From positions 4,290,501-4,354,500 of the forward strand of contig NC_056406.1 of assembly GCF_905147365.1 (NCBI RefSeq): DNA of 64,000 nt, in the 5' to 3' direction. The notes under the pieces were generated by a model. It made no database searches. It had not been told where the DNA came from and saw nothing but the letters and a program-made list of their open reading frames with translations. A program made the position numbers and the translations under genes. The stretch is from Aricia agestis. Lineage: Eukaryota > Arthropoda > Insecta > Lepidoptera > Lycaenidae. Below, piece after piece: positions 1-11,107 of the stretch (positions within the stretch are counted from its first letter, which is position 1; each line of letters starts with the position of its first letter).

Positions 1-202
1 GTGATAAGCGACAAAGTAGAGTGTCCAATCATGCGTCATTGGGTGCATATTCATGTTTACGTGCCCAGTGCTGCTGGTAGGCCACGTAGATATTTTAACT
101 AATAATATAATTCCTGAGTACTAACATAGTTTGTAATAAAATAATTATTGTATTTACTAACAGCTTATGGACTCCGGTCTGAAATAAACATTTTTATTTT
201 AT

Positions 203-252
<50 letters not shown>

Positions 253-1173
253 TCGGAATATTTTTAAACGTCGAATCGTATCGCTGTCTCTTTCTTCGCC
301 TGAGCTATGACGAAAATTGTTTTTTTATCCAGATTGTTCGAAAAAAGAATTGAAAATGTAAATAATCAAGGTATTTATTGCAATCAAGACATGTGGTAAG
401 AGATTCCATGTGTTTTGTGTACATCGAATCATAATTGGTACATTTTCGATACACGCACGACGTCATTTTTAATTTATTTAGGTAAGACAAGACGCAGCAC
501 GTTCGTGACTGCGCTCGATGCAGACTAAACAACAGACGGCCCAATTGGGCCGTATTTGAATCTTCACCACGCGCGTGGTAGTAACATATCTGCTTTGAAT
601 TTTTTATCATTGCTTACAAGTCACATATTACTCACAATATACGAAAATAGAAATACTCGTATTACATAGAGTTCGACAAGGCTGTTTATGAACGTGGCGA
701 GAAAAAGAACTAACGCTTCTATCATACAAAAACGTCATTTTTGACAGTTCTCCTTTACCCGCAGCGCACATTAACTGACATTGACACATTCAATTAAAGC
801 CTTGTCGAACTGTACCGTACACAAATTGAAATATTTTTTTAAGTTGGTTAAAAAGCACAAGAAATGTTATAATATTACAAATTTGTTACTGAAATATACT
901 TATTTCCGTCTATTGCGAGCAGAGCTAAGATACTTTTATTACTATATGAAAATTCTCATTCGGATAAATAACTTCAAAAATAAACGGAAAAGACTCTACG
1001 GGAAAGATTCTTGGACCGCTGGAACCAGCTGGAATGGAACACGCGCTGGAAGTTTTCCTCTTTGGTCGTATTCATGTCGAAACGTAGTGATTATATTGTC
1101 TTTGGTATTATTGTTTATGTTTTGGCACGTGCGATTAATTGTCAGAATCCAAGTTTGAAATCTTTATTTTAAA
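1..1173. other. No supported gene; left-edge intergenic DNA
   Basis: AT-rich sequence with two short open frames (305-610 minus and 781-1158 plus). Neither shows a recognisable domain, splice signal or repeat relationship, so neither is called a gene. The only clear structure is the (AT)n tract listed separately. Confidence 0.6.
210..248. repeat. (AT)n microsatellite
   Basis: An uninterrupted run of alternating A and T of about 39 bases. Its length is likely polymorphic. No function is implied. Confidence 0.95.
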
Positions 1174-1640
1174 CTAGAGATCGCCCAATGGTCGAAATTC
1201 GACCTTAGTTTCAACAACATTTGGGTTTCTACCTATATATGTTGTAAAAATTTTGACTTTATCATATTTTTCTCTGAGACTCAGCTGATCTCAGACTGGC
1301 CGAGTAAGCATTGTCTAATAGTATCTAAGATTCAATAAAAAAAACTATAATCCATTTTCAATTTGTCACCTTGTTGTCAACAGACTTCAACCATAAATAA
1401 AAGAGTATAATTCGTATGTATAGTCACTTGTCACTCAAAAATCTGTCATTTTTCCTAGTGTGTGTAATGTTTTATTTGTTAAAAAAATGTATGATAAAAG
1501 CATAATTTCAAAATATTATTAGCTCGATGCACTCCTTCACCATATAAACTATAACTGTGCAAAATTTCATTCACCTACGTTTCCCCATTTTTCGTCAAAA
1601 GGGATATAAAGTTTTTAGCTCACGTATTAATATATAGATA
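1174..1640 (-). mobile_element. Non-autonomous Helitron, reverse orientation
   Basis: It starts with CTAGAGATCGCCC after an A, which is the reverse complement of a Helitron 3' end (CTAG before T). The interior from about 1240 to 1420 recurs at 8806-9045, including the 'gactggccg.gtaagcattgtctaat' core, which shows a dispersed family. A second identical-looking end (ctagagatcgccct) begins at 1651. There is no coding capacity. The far end near 1640 is approximate. Confidence 0.6.
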
Positions 1641-1650
1641 TTTAACAATA

Positions 1651-2040
1651 CTAGAGATCGCCCTGTAGTGACCTCAGTCACTTTTTATAATATCGTAACA
1701 AAATTCATTTTATTTTGTCAAAATTTATAGTTCATAAATTTACATTTAAATAAGTTTTTACATTTTACATATTTTATATTTACAGTTATATTTACAAAGA
1801 TAGTTTTTACATATTTACAAAAGTTGATTTTATATTTACACTTTTTTATACAACTGTACTTTATTAATTTAACGACTGACAACATCTAGTCATTTATCTA
1901 TATTGTATACTATAACTACTAATTAACCTAAACTTAGTTACAACAAAATTATAGATTATTTACAACTAGTATTATACATTAAATAACTACTTACATAAAC
2001 TAGAATAAGAATTGTAAAGTAGAATTCTAAGTTAAATAAA
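1651..2040. other. AT-rich stretch beginning with a second Helitron end
   Basis: CTAGAGATCGCCCT at 1651 repeats the terminus seen at 1174, so this is probably another reversed Helitron fragment. The remainder is low-complexity 'tttacatt' type sequence. No gene is seen. Confidence 0.45.
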
Positions 2041-2290
2041 TAATAACGGGCAGCGAACAAATTAGGCAAGTCGGCAATTATTCGCAATGTATGTTGCAGT
2101 GTACAGAAATTCGCACACTAGCTGTAACATTCCGTGGCGCGCGCGCGCGGAACCGGTTCGGCCGGGCGGCCGGCCCTCGCCCCGCCGGCCGGGCGCTCGC
2201 GCAGTAGTCTGATCGATGCTTTTACGCAGGACGCATGACTATCGCTGATTTGCTCCTTGCCCGCTTCGCGCTAAATACGTATTTTATTTT
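2041..2290. repeat. GC-rich dispersed-repeat-like block
   Basis: A sharp compositional island around 2134-2200 (GCGCGCGCGCGG, GGCCGGGCGGCCGGCC) lies inside AT-rich flanks. No open frame is supported. It resembles the CpG-rich blocks in some lepidopteran interspersed repeats, but I cannot name the family. Confidence 0.35.
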
Positions 2291-2413
2291 CGCCTATTCT
2301 CTCTCGCTTGGCTGTGTAGCTCCTTCTAGTAATAGAAAAGGTGGACTGTACTTTTTCCCTGCTTCAGCCCAATGGTCGAAATTCGACCTTAGTTTCAACC
2401 CCTCAGGGTAACA

Positions 2414-2565
2414 ACGACAACTTCCCAAAACGACAACTTCCGAAAATGACAACTTCTGAAAACGACAACTTTCTAGAATGTCAACTTCCGAAAACGACAA
2501 CATCCTAAATCGTCAACTACCTAAATTGACAACAACCAAAATTGAGATCTTCCTGGAACGACAAC
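2414..2565. repeat. 16-bp minisatellite, about 9-10 units
   Basis: Units follow acgacaacttccgaaa with gradual divergence along the array (acgacaacttcccaaa, atgacaacttctgaaa and so on). The period is exactly 16 bp over most of its length. The open frame 2294-2503 on the minus strand is a by-product of this array. Confidence 0.9.
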
Positions 2566-2599
2566 GCGTTCGACCCTTTTTAAAGGACTTTTGCCGCTG

Positions 2600-2870
2600 A
2601 CTATACCTACTTTCATTCGTTTTGAGGGTTCCGTACCCTCAAAAGCCTCAAAGGGTAGCGGTTCTTGAGTTACAGCCTGGTGACAGACAGACGGACAGAC
2701 ATCGAAGTCTTAGTAATAGGGTCCCGTTTTTACCCTTTGGGTACGGAGCCCAAAAATTATATAAGGGGGGCTCCCATACATAAAACGCCATTTTTGCCAT
2801 TACCTAGTCAATGGTACGGATAACGGAACCCTTCATGCGCGAATCCGACCCGCACTTGGCTGGTTTTTTG
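2600..2870. repeat. Lepidoptera-type 'gggttccgtaccc' interspersed repeat
   Basis: It contains the landmarks gggttccgtaccctc, gacagacagacgg, gggtcccgtttttaccc and cgcacttggctggtttttt in the expected order. I recognise this as a very common, probably non-autonomous, moth and butterfly repeat. It directly follows the 16-bp array. It has no coding potential. Confidence 0.65.
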
Positions 2871-3226
2871 TTCTTTGTACCACTTCATTAGTATGTAGGT
2901 AAGTATTATTATTTAATAAACTAACAAACAAATCAGTCTCGAGTAAAGTGCACTTTACTTTTATCGAAATGCTACTTCCTCATTGCCCCATTGAAACTCT
3001 ATAATAAAGGATAACACAGGAATGCGTTCTTAACTCCTTGGTCTTACTGGCATATTTAAAGTATGTCAGAAGCAAGAAGTTTACACCCTAATGGAGGTAT
3101 CATAGTGAACAATAGATTGAAGATAAAAAATATGTCCTTGGATGACGTCATTGTTATGTGCTATCCCTTTTCTTTAGGGTAACCAAAGTTTTGAATATTC
3201 TAGGACAAACAAGTAGCCTTAACTAT

Positions 3227-3294
3227 TAGTACGGGAGCCCTAGAACAAACTTTCAAACAAATAAAAAAATAATTGTTCTAGGGCTTCCGTACTA
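3227..3294. repeat. Short hairpin (22-bp arms)
   Basis: Arms 3227-3248 and 3273-3294 are reverse complements with a single mismatch (tagtacgggagccctagaac against its complement), separated by 24 AT-rich bases. It could be a miniature element or a DNA hairpin. Confidence 0.8.
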
Positions 3295-3633
3295 TACAGG
3301 GGGAGAACCTTGCTATAATTTACTAATTATTCTAATGCCCGGGCCGCACCTGTGTAGTGCTTCGTGCTTAAAACGATACCGTATCCAGGACAATCTGCGT
3401 GTATCGTAATCATAGCACAAAGCTTCGTACGATAGACGCATGTACGGCCGCGGCATTAGTCATACACTACGAATAATAAAAACTGAGGAATCGTAACTCC
3501 CATACTATTACCGTTTTAAATTTGGTTCTTTTTGATCTGTCATGTAACGTCAGCCTAGTACCGCTCAAGGTCACCAAAATATTGCAAATGTATTGAAATC
3601 TGTACCTATAAGGTACACTTTTTTGACAAGTTT

Positions 3634-3674
3634 GGCGTTTTGAAGCGCGCGTTAGGCGCGCGCTTCAAAACGCC
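3634..3674. repeat. Perfect GC-rich palindrome (18-bp arms, 5-base loop)
   Basis: Arms 3634-3651 and 3657-3674 (ggcgttttgaagcgcgcg) pair perfectly around a ttagg loop. It would form a very stable cruciform or RNA hairpin. No gene reads into it, so terminator function is not suggested. Confidence 0.85.
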
Positions 3675-4067
3675 CAATGTGTATTTTTAAAATGAGCCCA
3701 GTAGTTTTTGAGTTTATCCATTACAAACAAATCTTTCCACTTTAGAATATTGGTATGAAGTAAGATATTTTTCTTGGCTTTGTATATGAAATGGAGTAGA
3801 ATTAAAAGACAGCTTCATATGAAAGATTTTTTATATTAAAGTCAAACAAAAAATTGGGGATTGATGGATTTTAAGTAGTATTCTAATCAAATCAATCAAA
3901 TCAAAATAATTTATTCATATAGGTCACACGGTAACACTTATGAACGTCAAGATTCTTAAATAGTTATTACAAAATAAACATCTCATTCTTAGATACATTA
4001 ATACATGGTAATTATCACAATTTGACTTACATAAATTACTGACAAATTCCATTTTATATCTCTCTGA

Positions 4068-5481
4068 TCATCTGATTTTAAACCTTTTTAACATTGGCTT
4101 TAATATATTTCTGTTATTTTTAAATAATGAACAAACAGGTAAAACGATAGCTTCTTGCACTTCCACAATTTGTTTCTTTTTAGCTGGTTCATTTTCATCG
4201 AGCTGAAAGAGGTAGCAATGTGAGATGAAAATGTAAATGATAATCTAAGTCTCAAAGTCAGCCATAAAATTTTAATGCTTACATATTTTTCAAGTATCGG
4301 CATTGCTGACGCTTTAGCGCAAGGAGTTTCTTGTGAGCTTGAAGGAATATTAAGACATTCCTGAAAAAGATAAGTGATATTAAGAAGAAGAAGACACAAC
4401 TTTAAATGATTAGTTACCTTTTTTTTTATGGAATAAGGGGGCAAACGAGTAAACGGGTCACCTGATGGAAAGCAACTTCCGTCGCCCATGGACACTCGCA
4501 GCATCAGCTGCAGGTGCGTTGCCGGCCTTTTAAGAGGGAATAGGGTAATAGGGGAGGTTAGGGTAGGGGATTGGGCCTCCGGTAAACTCACTCACTCAGC
4601 GAAACACAGCGCAAGCGCTGTTTCACGCCGGTTTTCTGTGAGAACGTGGTATTTCTCCGGTCGAGCCGGCCCATTCGTGCCGAAGCATGGCTCTCCCACG
4701 TATAAAATAACCTGAAGTAATCTCATTTCTTTATTCATACTAATGTACTATCTTCATCGTCTGTGTGTCTGTCTCTCTGTCTGTTGCATGCTTTACAACT
4801 GGACCGATTTTTATGAAATTTGGCATAAACATAGATAAGATGTTGAGAAAGGACATAGGTTACTTTTATTGTGTATAAATACATAGTTCCCATGGGAAAC
4901 GGTACAACCTAATTTTGCCACAAGGAAGCCGCAAGATACCTCTAGTATTTAGTAAAATAATTCACTATTAGAACTTACCAATGTTTCGCAACACCCACAA
5001 ATCTTTGGTATAGCAGATTTCAATAAGCGGTCAGGTCTATTGACATCATAGTCTTCAAGTTCAGATCGAAAGTGTAGGCTACACATTCTGGCAGATTTAT
5101 AATAATTTGATTTTAATGGTATTTTAGATAACCAAGCTTGCCTCAGGTCAGGGTAACTAGGGAACCTGTAACGTAAAATAGGTGCCATAAATGTAAAATG
5201 CTAAGTAAAGTATTACCATTGGAATACAAGGACAATCCAATCCAAACTAACTAATAGTCATCCTAGCCTAATATATAAAACTTTTGTCCATAACACCTTT
5301 ATCGGGTAGTAAATCATTTGCAGTTATATGTACGAACTACGAGGACAATCCAATCCAAAGTACAGTTAATGGTCACCCTAGCGAAATGTAAAAAATATTT
5401 CATTTAATTAACTTACCCGTGAAATTTCACACCACAATTTGGATACCATGCACTTTTACAACCTCGAAGTACACAACTCAT
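4068..5481 (-). CDS. THAP zinc-finger protein, four exons, apparently intact
   Basis: THAP domains are C2CH zinc fingers that bind DNA; in animals they occur in host regulators and in P-element-like transposases. I read exons 5481-5417, 4979-5165, 4283-4360 and 4068-4202, each bounded by GT/AG. The joints keep one frame throughout: the first splits a Gly codon, the others are phase 0. They give 154 residues ending in TGA. Exon 1 supplies MSCVLRGCK (C-x4-C). Exon 2 supplies the FP motif, the core W (QAWL), C-x2-H (MCSLHF) and an AVPTI-like SAIPKI. Exons 3-4 are hydrophilic and Lys-rich. A SINE-like repeat and a Helitron piece sit in intron 3 without harming the frame. The gene runs divergently from the MULE at 6033. 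It could be host or transposon accessory. Confidence 0.75.
4419..4704. repeat. Interspersed repeat, copy 1 (SINE-like), inside THAP intron 3
   Basis: Starts with a T-run and contains gggcaaacgag, cacctgatggaaagcaactt, gtgcgttgccggcctttta, tcactcactcagcg and gagccggcccattcgtgccg. A near-identical second copy lies at 51440-51753. The open frame 4488-4715 is part of this repeat, not a gene. Confidence 0.9.
4735..4950 (+). mobile_element. Helitron fragment
   Basis: The order 'catactaatgtac', a tctgtctg-like tract, 'actggaccgattt.tatgaaatt' and 'gagaaaggacatagg' matches the Helitron copies at 14678, 15669 and 18932. Both termini are eroded. It lies in intron 3 of the THAP gene. Confidence 0.6.
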
Positions 5482-6032
5482 TGTATTTTGTATTAAAAAT
5501 AATATGCTTTATTTACTTTATGTAAAAAATCGAACAGAGATGCTGTCAACAACCGGCAGTCATAATGTTTTGACTACGTTCTGACATTTGCTTGTGTTGT
5601 TATTAAAAAAAACTAACATTATAAAATGGGAGTAATGTGAATAAAAAAAAACATAAGTTTATTTTTCTTTTTGCTTTTGATGTTATGCAACCAAAAAACA
5701 CCCTTGAATTATTATTTATTTAATTGTAAGGTTTTTTTAATCGTGTATATGGGACGTATTTTAGGCTTAAAAACTAAAATTGATTTTGTTAATAGGGAAA
5801 ATATAAAACACTTTGGCAACTCTGTGTTTTACAAGTGAGCGAGTGAGAACTATCAAAAGAAAAGAACAGGACATAACAAAAAGGTCAACAGAGTTCAAAT
5901 ATTTGATCTTCACTTTTTTGTTCTGTAGGAAAACTCCATTAGGGTGTAAACTTCTTGGTCAGAAGAAAGCAGTATCTGTCAGCTTGACAATCCTAAAATG
6001 CAAATAGTGTTGATTTCTTTCATGAAATAATA
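5482..6032. promoter_or_regulatory. Shared intergenic region between divergent THAP and MULE genes
   Basis: The 551 bp between the two start codons must hold both promoters or upstream non-coding exons. It is AT-rich, and no TATA box or known site can be assigned with confidence. The small frame 5813-6007 is not supported as a gene. Direction and spacing are read from sequence; the promoter role is inferred. Confidence 0.4.
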
Positions 6033-7426
6033 ATGAATTTCATAAAATCACAAAAAGGGAAAGACTGTTTATTAAATAATGGGTATAAATATAATTTCAT
6101 GAAATTGAACAATAATAACACAACTTTATGGAGATGTGCTAATAGGGATTTTTGTAGTGCAACTATTACTTTAGATACGAGAGCCAAAATTTTGCGTGAT
6201 GCTGCTCATGTGTGCTTACCTGATGATTCCAAAAATATTGTTTTACAATTGATGAATATTTGTAAAAAAGAAGTTTGCGAAAATTTTGATCCCATACAGC
6301 AAATTTTTGAAAACAATGTTGAAAAAATAATTAAGAAACATCGTAATGTCATACCTGATATACCAACCTTTCAAAGTGTTAAAAGTACACTATACAAGAG
6401 CCATAAAGATTTTTTAGAAAGCGACGTTTTGAAATACAAAACCTTGGAAGACATAAAGGTGCCAACTGCTTTTTCCAAAAATTTTCTTATAGCCAATGAT
6501 GGAGATACGGAAAGAATTTTAATATTTTCATCCATTACATCACGCAAAATAATCAAAAAGTTTGCGAGTAACGATAAATTGTACTTTGGTGATGGTACCT
6601 TTTACAGCGTACCAAAACCATTCTATCAACTATTTACAGTACATGTTGATTATTACTCAAATTTAAGGACAGTAAATGTTATACCAATAGTATACGGTCT
6701 ACTGCCCAATAAAACTGAAAAGACATACATTAGGTTTTTTAAATTAATAAAAGAAATATTGGGTATTAACATTTCACAATATAAATGCGACTTTGAACAA
6801 GCACAAATAAATGCTGTCCTTCATGTATTTCCTGGTGTGAATTTAAGAGTTGTTATCAGCACTTCAATAAGGCAGTTTTTAAGCAATCGAAGGCCTTAAA
6901 ATTACAAACTTCAACAGAAGGCAGAAATATATCAAGATTAAGTGCTATAATACCCCTACTACCTTCTGCCTATATAAACGACGCCTGGTTACATGTAAAA
7001 AATATGATGCCTAATGATTTGAAATTTCAAAAGTTTACACGTTATTTTGAAAAAGAATGGTTAGAAAAAAATAACAAAATCATAAGTGTTACTTATTCCG
7101 AACACAGAACAAATAATCCGGTTGAAGGTTGGCATAGACGCCTAAATGCAAAGGTACCACATAAGCCAAACATTTTTTTTATTTTCAAAAAATTGAAGAA
7201 GGAAGCTAAACATTACGACTTAAAAATTAAAAGGAGTTATTTTAAAAAGTTCCAAAGGAACCGAAGAAATGCTGACATAGTTTTTGATATAAAATACAAA
7301 ATTTTATTGCAGCAACTAGAAAACAACGATCTTAATAGCATACAATTTTTTAAGAAAATTATATATTTAAAGTTAAATACAACAACGAAAAGTCAAGAAC
7401 GACGTCGACGTCGTCTGCGTCGATAG
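6033..7426 (+). pseudogene. MULE transposase with FLYWCH zinc finger, one frameshift
   Basis: Mutator-like transposases cut and paste DNA with a DDE RNase-H fold. Residues about 1-60 form a FLYWCH finger: KSQKGKDCLLNNGYKYN, then WRCANRDFC and a distal H. The catalytic core follows with GDGTFYSVPKPFYQLFTVH (first Asp) and CDFEQAQINAVLHVFPG (second Asp region). The C-terminal hallmark HRTNNPVEGWHRRLN is at 7090-7150. Reading drops out of frame at 6848-6850, where a single missing G fits; the downstream frame (6851 to 7426) continues the family sequence with no other stop. The tail is Arg-rich. At about 464 codons it is close to family size. I could not find terminal inverted repeats in the flanks, so element ends are unknown. 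Confidence 0.85.
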
Positions 7427-7839
7427 CCCCTACTGTAGAAGTCCAAACTTTTATTTATTTGCAGTTTTTTTTAAATTGTTGCTTTAAAGAATAGTCGTAA
7501 AGCCAAGTTTTAGTTGTTTTAAGTTTTAAGTTGTTTTACCTAATTAAATATTAAGTTGTTTTAAGTTGTTTTAATTGTTTTAAGTTTTACTTTATTAACC
7601 TTTTAATCCCCAAGCGGCCGGATCCGGCCGCCACAGATTATACTGCAGCCATTCCGTCTACACCCAAGCGGCCGGATGTGGCCGCGCTCTTTCGTTCGAT
7701 TGAATTACGTATTTCGTCGACTTAGAGACTTCTTTTGTATGAAAAAGTTTGGTTAGTACGTTGTTACCCTGAGGGGTTTCAACGACATTAGGACTACTAC
7801 CTATATTTTGTACTATTTACTATTATTACTATTATAAAG
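7427..7839. other. MULE 3' flank; no gene
   Basis: Contains 'aagttgtttt' iterations (7520-7600), probably the 3' UTR, then two similar GC blocks, caagcggccggatccggccg (7611) and caagcggccggatgtggccg (7665), 54 bp apart. From about 7770 the sequence is a Helitron-family edge. Confidence 0.5.
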
Positions 7840-8806
7840 AGGAAAGATTTGATTGTTTGTTTGTCTTGAATAGGCTCCGAAACTACTGGACCGATTTGAA
7901 AGATTCTTTTACCATTGGAATTCTACATTAATTCTGCTGAACATAGGCTAAATTTTATTTTGGAAAAAAATAGGGTTCCGTAAGATATTTGGGATTTTCG
8001 GACGCAAGGTGTAAAAAATCAACCAGAAATGTTACTTTTTTCGCGTACGCTGCCTAAACTATAAAAGATAGAACCATAAAATGTTCTAAGTAATTGTAGA
8101 TCTTTTAAATATCTACAAAAAAGTCCGCGACACACTATATCTATCTATGTTGAGTGAGGCAAAATAACCATTTTTTTATTAAAAAATCTTGAAATGTTTT
8201 TGGACTACATTTAAATGCCTTTATTTTACTCATGGCATTAATTCTTATTAAAATAAATTATTTCATTACTAAGTATAGTTAATGTAGATAATATTTGGTC
8301 TTTGAATGATTAAAATTTGACGTTTGGTTTTAATGTTATGGCGAAATTAAAATATTACGATTTCTGCTGCACGTTGCGAATTGGGCGTCGTCAAGGCGCG
8401 CCGCGCGGGTGTGCTCGCCCGGAGAGTCCACGTAAATATTAATTATTATTACCTCGATCATGGGAATCGCAGACACAATAGATTTATAATATAATAGTTA
8501 TGCGACAGCCGGATGTCGCTTCATTGATGGGATAATATTATAGTGCTTCATTAATTCATTACGTTTTGAATGACTATTATTTTTGATTGCTATTATAACT
8601 ATAACTATAAATCAAACATAACACTTAAAATATTAAAAAAAATACAATAAAAATGTGTATAATAATTATAATATAGTAGTTACAGGCTAAATAGTGTAAA
8701 CCATTTTTATGTTCTGCTTAACATAAAGATTGACTAAGAAATAAAGATTGAAAAAAATATATTTAAAAATCAATGTCCACCCGTGCGAAGCCGGGGCGGG
8801 CCGCTA
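7840..8806 (+). mobile_element. Non-autonomous Helitron, about 1 kb
   Basis: Begins near 'actattataaagagg', continues through 'actactggaccgatttgaaa', 'gggttccgtaagatatttggg' and 'gcgtacgctgcctaaactat', and ends at 'gtgcgaagccggggcgggcc'. The same interior recurs at 42434-42945, and a shorter part at 14185-14316. No coding capacity. Confidence 0.7.
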
Positions 8807-9045
8807 TATTTTGTAAAACAATATAGACTTTATCAAAAAAAATTCAACTCTTGTCTCTGGGACTCGGCTGACCTCAGACTGGCCGTGTAAGCATTGTCTA
8901 ATGTTAGGTATCTAAGATTCAGTAAAAAAAACTATAATCCATTTGTCAATTTGTCACCTTGATGTCAAGATGTCAACAGACTTCAACCATAAATAAAAGA
9001 GTATAATTCGCAATGATATTCTATGTTACTAATTGATAATTCGCA
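8807..9045 (-). mobile_element. Helitron fragment paralogous to 1174-1640
   Basis: Shares 'ctgacctcagactggccg.gtaagcattgtctaat' and 'gtcaacagacttcaaccat' with 1270-1400 in the same orientation, with scattered differences and a local duplication of 'gatgtcaa'. Confidence 0.65.
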
Positions 9046-9050
9046 TGTAT

Positions 9051-9620
9051 AGGCGAACTGAAAAACAAAAACTGCAAAAATTTTTGTAATTTAGAATTAC
9101 AAAAAAACCAGCAACATTTTGAAACATACGAAAAAGAAACAAATAAATTTTTTATTGAATTTGAAAGACGCTTTCAAGACTTACAAAAAACGAACATACA
9201 AGGAGTTTCTTCTTCCCGAGCAGGACATTGGAATAACCTTGCTCCCCGAGGTCAGTCAAAATATTATAATAGTTCTGGAAATCAAGGGATAAATATAATG
9301 TGCCAAAACAATGAATCAGAATTAAAACCGAATCAGTTTTTTCGTGACTAACAAGGAACATTTTATTTTTTCAAGCGATAGTAATTGTTATGTGTCAATA
9401 GATTCTGGCTCTTCGTATTGTAAAAACCAACATTTTTTAGTAGATTCTAGAGCATCATTATCTGCTTGCAAATATAAGCATGCACAAAAATTTAATATTC
9501 CAATTCACACTGAAGATATTATACATGGTTTAGGTGGAAACGTCTAGGCAATAGGACACGTTTATAATAACGAGACTATTTTTAACAGGTTTTGGTGAAA
9601 AAAACGAGAGGATTACATAC
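9051..9620 (+). pseudogene. Ty3/gypsy-type gag-protease fragment
   Basis: A broken open reading frame carries an aspartic-protease-like motif (FLVDSRASLSACKYKHA, where a family member would have D-T/S-G-A), followed by an HGLGG element typical of retrotransposon proteases. An upstream portion in another frame (about 9120-9345) is Gln/Asn-rich and resembles the end of Gag. The active-site Gly is replaced by Arg, and stop codons occur at about 9350 and 9545. It is therefore dead. Lineage within Ty3/gypsy cannot be set. Confidence 0.5.
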
Positions 9621-9689
9621 GTTCGTGTGGGTTAGTAGTACATATGATCAGATATGGCCCCCAACAAAAAGCTTGTCCGTCGCATACCC

Positions 9690-9880
9690 AAGTAAAACCT
9701 ATTAATGAAAAATTTGCTATCAAACAATTTGCAGACGGGTTGCGAAGTCGTAGATTGAGTACGATTATTTCAGCTAGAAATTATAATTCACTTAAGGATG
9801 CAATCCAGGCCGCTCAGGATGATGAATTGATGACACATCAATGGCGTCAACTTCGGGTGCAATATTACGTACGTATATGG
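9690..9880 (+). pseudogene. Ty3/gypsy Gag fragment
   Basis: The frame includes EKFAIKQFADGLRSRRLSTI followed by a 'sLKDAIQAAQDDE' helix, matching the capsid C-terminal region of gypsy-like Gag. It lies downstream of the protease piece, the reverse of normal order, so the two come from different or rearranged copies. An (AT)n tract cuts it off. Confidence 0.5.
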
Positions 9881-9903
9881 ATTCAATTAATTTTAATAAC
9901 TAG

Positions 9904-9904
<1 letters not shown>

Positions 9905-9965
<61 letters not shown>
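9905..9965. repeat. (AT)n microsatellite
   Basis: About 60 bases of alternating TA directly after the gypsy Gag fragment. It produces an artefactual Tyr/Ile run in one frame. Confidence 0.95.
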
Positions 9966-9967
<2 letters not shown>

Positions 9968-10735
9968 CAAATTGTGTAACATTTTATAAAATGTTTATAA
10001 ATCCGAGCTCGCAAAACAATAGCTCGTAAAAGTTGCTCGAAAAACTTACATAAAAAATGATTATTGTTGCCGATGAATTTACGACCTTATTTACTTTATA
10101 TCAGGAACTATCTTCCAAGAAACTATAGTTATTTCTTGTTTTTATCTATTTCTTCTAGATCGACAATCCCCGTGCTAGGACAGCTAGATCCTTTAAGGGG
10201 CTATAGTTAAGATAATTTCTGACTGATTTGACTATGAAACACCCTATCCTAAATCCAATGGAGATAATCTAATTATAAGTATTTTTCATAACAACAAAAC
10301 AGTCCATTTTTTGCCTTTTGTTGTGTCTCCTTTTTTTAATCTGAGGCTCTGGTATGTTTGTTTATACGTTTTATTTTAGAAGATGAATTGCAGATTGCTC
10401 TATCCATAACAATAAAAAAAATACAATTTCAGAATAAAATGAGTCATAAAAGATGGTGAAAAGTGAAAAATCAAACAAAAATAAAACCTAAAATGTGTCT
10501 TTCTTTTACTTAAAAAAATCTATGGAAGTCTGTTTGCAGATTTTAAACATTTTCATATCCCTATAAACTGTTTTCTTGTTTCATACTTTTTAGAGCGTGT
10601 TTTAGTAGTCGGGTTTTAGTTTTTTAAACTTTATTTTTATACTCTGTAACTTCCTAACTCAAGCACATCCTCACATATACAATATTTCCTTTAACAGTAC
10701 AGCACAGGTATTTCAAACCTCACTGCCTCCCTATA
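9966..10735. other. No supported gene
   Basis: AT-rich DNA with many stops in all frames. I see no domain, tandem repeat or inverted repeat worth naming. Confidence 0.6.
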
Positions 10736-11107
10736 CAGGGTGCAATTAAACCTTCCTGCCAAATTTTGATACATAGATCCTTGTTAAACATAAAAATACA
10801 CGTATTTTTTCTTTTATAATCACTCAGTACTAAAATGTTGAGAAATAGCTTCCGAAAGTTATCCTAAAAAACACTACAATTAATGGACACGACGCGTCGC
10901 CCGCGCTTGATGTGACCCCGCGCGCACGCCTCGCCCCGCGTTACCCCCTCTCATTCCCCCGCGCCGCGAGTGACTGTTCTGTAACGATTTTAAATAGGAT
11001 AAAATATGTCATTGAAAAAAAAACACCATTTTTTTTGGTTAAATGGACTCTTCTAGTGATACTTAAGCCCTGGAAAAAAATTGGCAGGAAGGTTTAATTG
11101 CACCCTG
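10736..11107 (+). mobile_element. MITE A, copy 1 (372 bp, TA target duplication)
   Basis: Perfect 27-bp terminal inverted repeats begin cagggtgcaattaaaccttc and sit between TA dinucleotides, as in Tc1/mariner insertions. The interior holds a GC-rich block (10900-10975) absent from copy 2 at 48259-48569, which lies in the opposite orientation. It is non-coding; the frame 10912-11097 is fortuitous. Confidence 0.9.

Larger units (their letters stand above)
2871..4067. other. Intergenic, no gene; two hairpins and a retro-like tail
   Basis: No supported coding sequence. Besides the hairpins listed separately, 3892-3915 carries an (ATCAA)n-like tract followed by 'aataatttattcatataggtcac', which resembles the tail of a non-LTR retroelement inserted on the minus strand. 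That last point is weak. Confidence 0.4.

Noticed and set aside
305..610. 101-codon open frame on the minus strand
   Set aside because: No domain, no splice context and composition like surrounding intergenic DNA; likely chance.
2414..2565. Direct repeats resembling a CRISPR array
   Set aside because: Units are contiguous 16-mers with no unique spacers, and the genome is eukaryotic.
4488..4715. 75-codon frame with AGLLRGNRVIGEV-like sequence
   Set aside because: It lies within an interspersed repeat whose other copy (51590-51844) gives a similar frame; repeat sequence, not a gene.
9344..9979. Complete gypsy retrotransposon
   Set aside because: Protease and Gag pieces are in reversed order and no reverse transcriptase, integrase or LTR pair is visible.
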